6,106 bases of DNA from assembly GCA_963627445.1 (NCBI GenBank), contig CAVGBM010000089.1, forward strand, positions 1-6,106. Direction: 5' to 3'. Each line of letters begins with the position of its first letter. Position 1 is the stretch's first letter. This DNA is from F23-B02 sp963627445. GTDB taxonomy: Bacteria; Bacillota; Clostridia; Oscillospirales; Oscillospiraceae. The translations under genes and the position numbers were made by a program. Positions 1-3,889 of the stretch are shown piece after piece. The notes under the pieces are model-generated. The model saw only the letters and a list, made by a program, of their open reading frames with translations, ran no database searches and was not told where the DNA came from.

Positions 1-35
1 CATAATGGACATATATGGGCTAGGGGTTTAGCGAA

Positions 36-91
36 GCATGAGCGGAAAGCTGCCCGTCAAAACCGATAGGTGTTCGGCTACCGCCAACTCC
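36..91 (-). repeat. Divergent copy of an intergenic repeat
   Basis: Read on the minus strand, this stretch contains CGGTTTTGACGGGC followed by CTTTCCGCTCATGC. The right arm of the palindrome at 3699-3888, also on the minus strand, contains CGGTTTTGACCGGC followed by TTTTCCGCCCATAC. By hand alignment about 24 of 32 positions agree, and both copies are preceded by GGCGG a short way upstream. It lies just upstream of the Rrf2 gene. This copy folds less well than the one at 3830-3888, so it may be a decayed copy. Function is unknown. Confidence 0.45.
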
Positions 92-110
92 AGAAAGGAT
101 AATTTTTGCC

Positions 111-521
111 ATGATGATCTCAACAAAAGGACGCTACGCACTGCGTGTCATGATAGATATTGCCGACAATTCCGGCGGCGAGTATGTGCCGCTTAAGGAT
201 ATCGCCGAGCGGCAGGGCATCTCCCTCAAGTACCTTGAGCAGGTCATTGCGCTTTTAGTGCGAGCCGGGCTCGTTTCCGGCCTTCGTGGCACGGGCGGTG
301 GCTACCGGCTCACAAAGCCCGCCGAGGATTACACCGCGGGCGAGATACTTTACGCCGTCGAGGGAAGCCTTGCGCCCATCGCCTGCCTAAAAGACAGCCC
401 CAACGCCTGCCCCCGCAGCGAATCCTGCGCCACGCTCCCGTTCTGGGAGGGCTACTATAAGGTCATAAGCGACTATGTCGACGGCGTGAAGCTCAGCGAC
501 ATGATGAAAAAACCGAGGTGA
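111..521 (+). CDS. Rrf2 family transcriptional regulator
   Basis: The 136-residue protein opens with MISTKGRYALRVMIDIA, the characteristic start of Rrf2 proteins (IscR, NsrR, CymR). A winged helix-turn-helix follows at about residues 25-70: the recognition helix region has ISLKYLEQVIALLVRAGLV, and the wing has LRGTGGGYRL. Three cysteines at 92, 100 and 106 (spacing CX7CX5C) sit where iron-sulfur-binding Rrf2 members carry their cluster ligands. IscR spaces them CX5CX5C, so cluster binding is possible but not shown. Length is typical. A purine-rich AGAAAGGA at 92-99 supports the start; the second ATG at 114 is equally plausible. Rrf2 regulators often sit beside cysteine or iron-sulfur genes, but no such partner follows: the next gene is convergent. 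The stop codon lies inside the terminator hairpin. The target and the sensed signal cannot be told from the sequence. Confidence 0.9.
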   Translation: MMISTKGRYALRVMIDIADNSGGEYVPLKDIAERQGISLKYLEQVIALLVRAGLVSGLRGTGGGYRLTKPAEDYTAGEILYAVEGSLAPIACLKDSPNACPRSESCATLPFWEGYYKVISDYVDGVKLSDMMKKPR

Positions 522-537
522 AAACACCTCGGTTTTT
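507..537. terminator. Bidirectional intrinsic terminator
   Basis: A perfect 8-bp stem, CCGAGGTG (513-520) with CACCTCGG (525-532), closes an AAAA loop. It is flanked by A6 on the left and T5 on the right, so it can terminate both the Rrf2 transcript (+) and the convergent membrane-protein transcript (-). The last Rrf2 codons and its TGA are part of the stem. Confidence 0.88.
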
Positions 538-541
538 GCGT

Positions 542-1114
542 TTAGTTCTTATTCAATCCGTTCATGTATTCATTATATATATCGTCGGCGGATTTGACAT
601 CCTCCGTCGGCGTGGGCGTAGAGGTCGGGGTCGGGGTCGCGGTAGGCACAGCCTCGGTCGCGGCGGGCTTTGCTTCACCGAACACGTCCAGTGCGTCGGG
701 CAGAACACCAGCCACCGATGCCGCGGCAAAGCCGCACACCAGCAAGAACACCACGACTATCACCCACAGCACAGCCTTGCTGCGCAGGGGATTTTTGCTC
801 GCGGCCTTTTCACGGGTCGTCGCCTTGTAGGCTCTGGCATCGAGGGAATCCATGCGGCTGGATATGCGCGCCTGGCGCGAGATGAGCTGCTTTCCCATGA
901 GCGCCTCGCTGTTATTCGGGTCGTCTGCGAGCACCTCGTCAAACAGGGCGTCCGCATCCGACCAATAACCCTGTGAGATCAGATGATACGCCTTTTCGAC
1001 CTTGTGCGCCTCCGCTTTTTGCTCGGGCGAGCCGTGCAGCAGCTCCTCAAAAGTGGTCTTGTCTTCCGTATCGGACACCTCCGTTTCGAAAATTTCAATA
1101 TATTTTACCATCAT
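542..1114 (-). CDS. Single-pass membrane protein, unknown function
   Basis: I do not recognise a named family. From the ATG at 1114 the protein has 190 residues. Residues 1-113 are charged and probably cytoplasmic; about 38-78 read like one or two TPR-type helices (GYWSDADALFDEVLADDPN). A strong hydrophobic segment at about 114-136 (VLWVIVVVFLLVCG) is preceded by basic residues, suggesting the N-terminus is inside. After it comes a low-complexity stalk (about 157-170, repeated T-P) and a short C-terminal tail with DDIYNEYMNGL. This layout (cytoplasmic helical domain, one membrane span, Thr/Pro-rich outer linker) resembles anti-sigma-like or cell-envelope accessory proteins, but no diagnostic motif is visible. 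No good ribosome binding site precedes any start; ATG at 1111 and GTG at 1123 are alternatives. The gene is divergent from the phosphatase gene and shares the terminator at 507-537. Confidence 0.75.
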   Translation of the reverse strand: MMVKYIEIFETEVSDTEDKTTFEELLHGSPEQKAEAHKVEKAYHLISQGYWSDADALFDEVLADDPNNSEALMGKQLISRQARISSRMDSLDARAYKATTREKAASKNPLRSKAVLWVIVVVFLLVCGFAAASVAGVLPDALDVFGEAKPAATEAVPTATPTPTSTPTPTEDVKSADDIYNEYMNGLNKN

Positions 1115-1132
1115 ATCGCACACAGGTCAATG

Positions 1133-1161
1133 TTGAATTTTCCTGACGGATATATTACAAT
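1133..1161 (+). promoter_or_regulatory. Sigma-A-type promoter of HAD phosphatase-plsY
   Basis: TTGAAT at 1133-1138 and TACAAT at 1156-1161 are separated by 17 bases. Transcription would begin near 1168, giving an untranslated leader of only about 14 bases before the ATG at 1182. Confidence 0.65.
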
Positions 1162-1172
1162 TCGGTCAGGAA
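1140..1172. promoter_or_regulatory. Inverted repeat, candidate operator
   Basis: TTCCTGAC at 1140-1147 and GTCAGGAA at 1165-1172 form a perfect 8-bp inverted repeat with a 17-base AT-rich centre. That centre contains the -10 box of the + strand promoter. The predicted start site lies inside the right arm, so the whole repeat cannot fold in the RNA and would act at the DNA level. The repeat lies between two divergent genes, so a bound dimeric regulator could affect both. Which protein binds is unknown. Confidence 0.45.
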
Positions 1173-1181
1173 GTGACCAGA

Positions 1182-1829
1182 ATGAAACGACTTATAATTT
1201 TTGACCTTGACGGCACGCTGCTTGACACGCTCGAGGATCTGTGCGATGCGACAAACTACGCTCTGCGCGCGGAAAACCTGCCAGAGCGGAGCCTAGATGA
1301 GGTGCGCGCGTTTGTCGGCAACGGCATAAGGCTCCTTATAGAGCGCGCCGTGCCGCAGGGCACGCCCCCGGCCGTGACCGACCGCGTTTTTGAGGTGTTT
1401 AAGGCGTATTACGCCGAGCACTGCACGGTGAAGACCGCGCCCTACGCCGGTATGACCGAGGTGCTGCGGCTTTTAAAGGCGCGGGGCTATCTTCTCGGCG
1501 TGGTGTCCAATAAGGCCGATGCGCCGGCAAAGGCGATCGTTGCGCACTATTTCCCCGCGGTGTTCGACTCCGTCGTCGGCGAGCGTGAGGGCGTGCGCAA
1601 AAAGCCTGCACCCGATGCCGTTTTCGAGACGGCAAAGGCGCTTGGCCGCACGATAGAGAAGCTTTGCTATGTCGGCGACTCCGACGTTGATGCCATGACA
1701 GCGCAAAACGCGGGCGCACGCTGCGTCCTGGTGTCGTGGGGCTTTCGCGAGCGCGCACTTTTGGAGAGCTTTTCGCCGTCGGCCGTCGTTGACACGGCAG
1801 AGGAACTGTTAAAGGAGCTGATAAAATGA
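1182..1829 (+). CDS. HAD family hydrolase, phosphoglycolate phosphatase-like
   Basis: This 215-residue protein carries all four haloacid dehalogenase motifs. Motif I is DLDGT (residues 8-12: nucleophile Asp8, acid/base Asp10). Motif II is VVSNK (107-111, Ser109). Motif III is Lys141 in RKKPAPD. Motif IV is YVGDSDVD (163-170; Mg2+ ligands probably Asp166 and Asp170). The region between motifs I and II is a helical cap of subclass I, as in Gph and PpaX, which remove phosphate from 2-phosphoglycolate or similar small phosphoesters in the cytoplasm. The exact substrate cannot be read from sequence. I prefer the ATG at 1182 because AGGAAG at 1168-1173 sits 8 bases upstream; the in-frame GTG at 1173 overlaps that site. 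The stop overlaps the plsY start (ATGA), indicating translational coupling. Confidence 0.9.
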   Translation: MKRLIIFDLDGTLLDTLEDLCDATNYALRAENLPERSLDEVRAFVGNGIRLLIERAVPQGTPPAVTDRVFEVFKAYYAEHCTVKTAPYAGMTEVLRLLKARGYLLGVVSNKADAPAKAIVAHYFPAVFDSVVGEREGVRKKPAPDAVFETAKALGRTIEKLCYVGDSDVDAMTAQNAGARCVLVSWGFRERALLESFSPSAVVDTAEELLKELIK

Positions 1830-2482
1830 AGATAAATAAGAAGCTTTTGCAGACGCTTGCCAGCGCCGGTATCGGCTACGCCACGGGCATGCTCAATCCG
1901 GCGTATGTCATCGGCCTGAGCAAGGGCTACGATATCCGCAAAAAGGGCTCAGGCAACCCGGGCGCGTCGAACACCATCATTCTCGAGGGCAAGAAGGCGG
2001 GGCTTTTCGTCATGGCCTTCGATATCAGCAAGGCCGCCGTCGCCGTGAGCCTCAGCCGCCGGCTTTTCCCGAAGTACGACTGCGCGGGCGAGACCGCCGG
2101 TACGGCCTGCGTGCTCGGGCACATGTTTCCGGCAGTGCTGGGATTCAAGGGCGGAAAGGGGCTTGCCTGCCTCGGCGGCGAGATACTGGCCTTCGGCCTG
2201 CACGATTTTGCGACCATGCTGTTTTTTGAAAGCGTGCTTTTAATGGCGACCCGCTACATCTGCCTTGTGCCGATCACGCTGTCGGTCGCGTATCCCATTT
2301 ATCACGGCTTTGAGACCGGCAACTGGAAGGGCTCGGCCATCCTCGGCACGGTCGCTTTGCCCGTGCTCGTAAAGCATGTTGAGAACCTCCGCCGCATCGC
2401 CGAGGGCAGGGAGCTCAAGGTCGACTTCCTCTGGGACAGGGAAGGCGAGCTCGAGCGCACCGGCTGGGAGGAAGAAGAATAA
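1826..2482 (+). CDS. plsY: Acyl-phosphate:glycerol-3-phosphate acyltransferase PlsY
   Basis: PlsY is a membrane enzyme that moves an acyl chain from acyl-phosphate (made by PlsX) to glycerol-3-phosphate, giving lysophosphatidic acid, the first step of phospholipid synthesis in most Gram-positive bacteria. The family motifs are clear. The first is SGNPGASN (residues 42-49), usually SGNIGATN. The second is GHMFP followed by GFKGGKG (98-112), the phosphate-binding loop. Near the C-terminus is KHVENLRRIAEGRE (183-196). Hydrophobic stretches at about 12-30, 57-75, 94-106, 118-156 and 170-183 fit the multi-span topology. The 218 residues are slightly longer than the usual 190-210 because of an acidic tail (EEEE at the end). 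The ribosome binding site is AAAGGAG at 1811-1817. It is co-transcribed with the upstream phosphatase through a 4-bp overlap. Confidence 0.93.
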   Translation: MKINKKLLQTLASAGIGYATGMLNPAYVIGLSKGYDIRKKGSGNPGASNTIILEGKKAGLFVMAFDISKAAVAVSLSRRLFPKYDCAGETAGTACVLGHMFPAVLGFKGGKGLACLGGEILAFGLHDFATMLFFESVLLMATRYICLVPITLSVAYPIYHGFETGNWKGSAILGTVALPVLVKHVENLRRIAEGRELKVDFLWDREGELERTGWEEEE

Positions 2483-2486
2483 AACG

Positions 2487-2520
2487 AAGGCTGCACGCCG
2501 AGCGTGCAGCCTTGCTTTAT
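2487..2520 (+). terminator. Intrinsic terminator after plsY
   Basis: A 12-bp perfect stem, AAGGCTGCACGC (2487-2498) with GCGTGCAGCCTT (2502-2513), has a 3-base loop. It is followed by GCTTTATT, a weak T tract. It starts 5 bases after the plsY stop codon. Confidence 0.82.
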
Positions 2521-2530
2521 TCAGCTAAGT

Positions 2531-2593
2531 TTTTTGCCTAGGGCAAAAAGTTAAGTTTGCTGGCGCAAGTGAAGTTGAGCGCCACGGCGCTCA
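2531..2593. repeat. Three tandem small palindromes
   Basis: Three hairpin-forming units lie in a row. TTTTTGCC (2531-2538) pairs with GGCAAAAA (2542-2549). TTGC (2557-2560) pairs with GCAA (2565-2568). TGAGCGCC (2576-2583) pairs with GGCGCTCA (2586-2593). Short AAGTT-type spacers separate them. The order 'spacer, palindrome, spacer, palindrome' looks like an intergenic REP-like element. It lies between the plsY terminator and the small RNA promoter. Confidence 0.5.
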
Positions 2594-2607
2594 GATGCAA
2601 AAAGATG

Positions 2608-2636
2608 TTGACAAATTTAGCGGGTAAGGCTATTAC
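2608..2636 (+). promoter_or_regulatory. Promoter of candidate antitoxin RNA
   Basis: A consensus TTGACA at 2608-2613 is followed after 17 bases by TATTAC at 2631-2636. Expected start is near 2643. No open reading frame follows before the terminator at 2692, so the product should be a small RNA. Confidence 0.72.
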
Positions 2637-2642
2637 AATAAA

Positions 2643-2727
2643 TGGAATAGGTGCCACCCAATAGACGGTTGCCCGCGAATACTAAAAACTTATGTAATCG
2701 CCTTGGCAGAGGCGATTACATCTTTTT
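2643..2727 (+). ncRNA. Candidate type I antitoxin RNA
   Basis: The stretch between a consensus promoter and a strong terminator would give an RNA of about 85 bases. It has an imperfect 5' hairpin (about 2650-2658 with 2667-2674), an unpaired A-rich linker around 2681-2690, and a 12-bp terminator hairpin. It converges on the toxin gene: its end lies about 6 bases beyond the toxin stop codon. It is therefore complementary to the toxin mRNA 3' untranslated region if that mRNA runs past its stop. This is the arrangement of txpA/RatA and bsrG/SR4 in Bacillus. Ends and activity are inferred, not shown. Confidence 0.6.
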
Positions 2728-2728
2728 A
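2692..2728 (+). terminator. Intrinsic terminator of the small RNA
   Basis: ATGTAATCGCCT (2692-2703) pairs perfectly over 12 bp with AGGCGATTACAT (2710-2721) around a 6-base loop. CTTTTTATT follows. On the minus strand the same hairpin is followed by AAGTTTTTAG, so it may also slow or end the toxin transcript. Confidence 0.85.
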
Positions 2729-2732
2729 TTGC

Positions 2733-2816
2733 TTATTTTCTGCAAGCTAGCAGAAGAGCAGCGAAGGTAATAAGAACCATTGCAAACTCGAACATATCCG
2801 AATATGTAACAGCCAT
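2733..2816 (-). CDS. Small holin-like toxin peptide (type I TA system)
   Basis: This 27-codon gene is easily missed because of its size. The peptide starts MAVTYSDMFEFAMV, continues with a hydrophobic helix (roughly residues 9-24, rich in Leu, Ile, Ala, Phe) and ends in a basic CRK tail. A short polar head containing (Y/I)SDMF, one membrane helix and a basic end is the signature of the putative holin-like toxin family, related to type I toxins such as TxpA and BsrG of Bacillus. These insert in the membrane and cause loss of membrane integrity when over-made. A near-perfect ribosome binding site (AAGGAGGTGG, 2821-2830) precedes the ATG. In the mRNA that site is paired in a hairpin (2823-2849). 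A convergent small RNA lies directly downstream. The assignment rests on motif memory plus this context; toxicity is inferred. I could not place the toxin promoter with confidence. Confidence 0.82.
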   Translation of the reverse strand: MAVTYSDMFEFAMVLITFAALLLACRK

Positions 2817-2822
2817 GTTACC

Positions 2823-2849
2823 ACCTCCTTGAGTCAAACTCGAGGAGGT
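2823..2849 (-). promoter_or_regulatory. Hairpin sequestering the toxin ribosome binding site
   Basis: In the toxin mRNA (minus strand) ACCTCCT pairs with the ribosome binding site AGGAGGT over 7 bp. A further GAGT/ACTC pairing lies inside, with one C-A mismatch between the two stems and a 3-base loop. This should keep ribosomes off until the structure opens. On the plus strand the mismatch becomes a U-G wobble and the hairpin is followed by T5 (2849-2853), so the same DNA could terminate any plus-strand RNA that reads through the toxin gene. Confidence 0.7.
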
Positions 2850-2883
2850 TTTTCAATACGCATTTAAGCTTCTACTAACCGCT

Positions 2884-2949
2884 AGTGCGCCAGCCCGACC
2901 GTTAACTGCATTTTAGAGTTTGGCCAGTACATCAACCTATCGGCGCACT
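2884..2949. repeat. Distant 8-bp inverted repeat upstream of toxin
   Basis: AGTGCGCC (2884-2891) is the exact reverse complement of GGCGCACT (2942-2949), with a 50-base interval. It lies upstream of the toxin gene, where its promoter or long 5' leader should be. It could be the basal stem of a structured leader or part of the repeat field to its right. Confidence 0.4.
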
Positions 2950-2960
2950 GCAAACTATTC

Positions 2961-3092
2961 GCAGAGGATTAAACCTCCGCAGTCAAAACGACCGGTGCAC
3001 CGATTCCCCGTACCGGGATTCCAAAGGGTGGTTAAACGCCTTTGGTTGCGTTTCTTTTGCTCCTTTTCTTTCGGCAAGGCAAAGAAAAGGAG
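2961..3092. repeat. Cluster of palindromic intergenic repeats
   Basis: Four palindromes follow each other. GCAGAGG (2961-2967) pairs with CCTCCGC (2974-2980), complete only on the minus strand through a G-U pair. CGGTGCACCG (2993-3002) is a perfect 10-bp palindrome. CCAAAGG (3021-3027) pairs with CCTTTGG (3039-3045). CTCCTTTTCTTT (3060-3071) pairs with AAAGAAAAGGAG (3081-3092) in a perfect 12-bp stem. The last one abuts the stop of the acetyltransferase gene but has no T tract on the correct side. The cluster has no reading frame that looks coding. It resembles multi-copy intergenic elements of gut Clostridia, but copy number cannot be seen here. Confidence 0.55.
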
Positions 3093-3102
3093 ATAAAAAA
3101 TC

Positions 3103-3621
3103 TTACAGCAGCTTTTCCATGCACACGAGCATGACATTGGGTATGCCGTTGAAGACGCAGGGGACGATGCCGACTTCGGTGTAGCCGAGCTTGGCGTACA
3201 GCTTGCGGGCGGTGGTGTTCACGGCGTTGGTGTCGATGCGGAGGGCTTTGCAGCCTGCTTTGCGGGCGTAGTCCTCGTAGAAGGCGACGAATTTGCGGCC
3301 TATGCCGCGAGCTGCGCAGGCGGGCTCGACGGTGAGAGTGTGCAGGACCATGACCTCGGAGTCTTCGCACTCGAGCGACCACTTGCAGTCGGCGTAGACA
3401 TCGACCTGCGTCTGATTGATTATCGCAGATGCGACGATGACCCCATCCTCGACGCGGACGAACAGGTCGTCACGCCCGAGCGCCGCCCGTGCGGTTGCCT
3501 CGACGGGGTAAATACCCTTGAGCCAGCCGGTGGCGGGCTTTGCGGGATCCTCGTTCTCCAAAATGTGCGCATATATCGCCGCCACGGCGGCAGCATCGCT
3601 CTCGGTCGCTTTTCTTATCAT
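3103..3621 (-). CDS. GNAT family N-acetyltransferase
   Basis: The 172-residue protein has the GNAT fold order. It starts MIRKATESDAAAVAAIYAHI (beta1-alpha1). Strands carrying DLFVRVEDGVIVASAIINQ (52-70) follow. Motif A is VLHTLTVEP followed by ARGIGRK (104-110), the acetyl-CoA pyrophosphate loop of the form R-x-x-G-x-G/A. Motif B is NTTARKLYAKLGYTEVG (135-151). Such enzymes move an acetyl group from acetyl-CoA to an amine. Here the acceptor is unknown: it could be a small molecule, an antibiotic or a protein N-terminus. Length is typical. The start is supported by a purine-rich AAAGGGAA about 6 bases upstream and by a strong promoter at 3655-3683. It appears to be a single-gene unit; the hairpin after the stop lacks a T tract, so its end is unclear. 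Confidence 0.88.
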   Translation of the reverse strand: MIRKATESDAAAVAAIYAHILENEDPAKPATGWLKGIYPVEATARAALGRDDLFVRVEDGVIVASAIINQTQVDVYADCKWSLECEDSEVMVLHTLTVEPACAARGIGRKFVAFYEDYARKAGCKALRIDTNAVNTTARKLYAKLGYTEVGIVPCVFNGIPNVMLVCMEKLL

Positions 3622-3654
3622 GAGTCTTCCCTTTCTCTATCACGTAATGGCTCA

Positions 3655-3683
3655 ATTTTACCGACCGCCGGCAAAACTGTCAA
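3655..3683 (-). promoter_or_regulatory. Sigma-A promoter of the acetyltransferase gene
   Basis: On the minus strand TTGACA (3678-3683) and TAAAAT (3655-3660) are 17 bases apart, giving a start near 3648 and a leader of about 27 bases. Confidence 0.78.
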
Positions 3684-3698
3684 GGGCAAATGCCCCCC

Positions 3699-3888
3699 AT
3701 CTCAGCAGGGCGGTGCGGGACGGGGAGCTGTCGCCCGTAGGGTTTAGTTTTGAGCGAGCTATTTTTCGTTCAGACAAATAAAAAATTCCGGCAATACTTT
3801 GTGTATTACCGGAATTTTTTGTGCGGTATGGGCGGAAAAGAGCCGGTCAAAACCGGCAGAGCACCGTCCTGTGCCGCCCTGTTGAGAT
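3699..3888. repeat. 190-bp imperfect palindrome with inverted repeat arms
   Basis: The left arm read on + (3699-3723) and the right arm read on - (3888-3864) agree at 21 of 25 positions (ATCTCA, then CAGGGCGG, then GGACGG). All four differences are transitions. Similarity continues inward: both arms have TTTTGA, then CG, GCT/CTC and TTTTYCG, and they meet in the terminator hairpin 3780-3820. The left arm carries about 14 extra bases (around 3735-3748). On the minus strand the right arm alone can fold into a three-way junction: GGGCGG/CCGCCC outside, with GCAC/GTGC and GCCGG/CCGGC hairpins inside. A related copy lies at 36-91. It could be a MITE-like element or a doubled transcript-end module. 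Confidence 0.6.
3780..3820 (-). terminator. Intrinsic terminator of the rpsB-tsf operon
   Basis: An 18-base arm at 3780-3797 pairs with 3803-3820 around a 5-base loop. The core is TTCCGG/CCGGAA with flanking A6/T6. The single C-A mismatch on the plus strand becomes a G-U pair on the minus strand, so the hairpin is fully paired in the tsf direction and is followed by T6. It sits 70 bases past the tsf stop, at the centre of the palindrome. Confidence 0.85.
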
Positions 3889-3889
3889 T

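Noticed and set aside
1..69. Open frame from the left edge ending at TAG 67-69, possible tail of an upstream gene
   Set aside because: The 22 codons include several (ATA, AGG, TTA, CGA) little used by the neighbouring genes, match nothing I recognise, and overlap the repeat copy at 36-91.
518..976. 152-codon plus-strand open frame after the Rrf2 gene
   Set aside because: It starts in the terminator hairpin and runs antisense to the membrane-protein gene; the Arg/Gly-rich stretch is the reverse of the Thr-Pro codons.
2860..2960. Toxin promoter on the minus strand
   Set aside because: TAAAAT near 2905-2910 is a possible -10 box, but the only nearby -35-like TTGATG is 14 bases away, too close for a confident call.
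3060..3092. 12-bp hairpin as terminator of the acetyltransferase gene
   Set aside because: The stem is perfect, but no T tract follows it on either strand; on the minus strand it is followed by CAAAAGAAAC.
3340..3747. 135-codon plus-strand open frame
   Set aside because: Antisense to the acetyltransferase and its promoter, without a ribosome binding site or recognisable domain.
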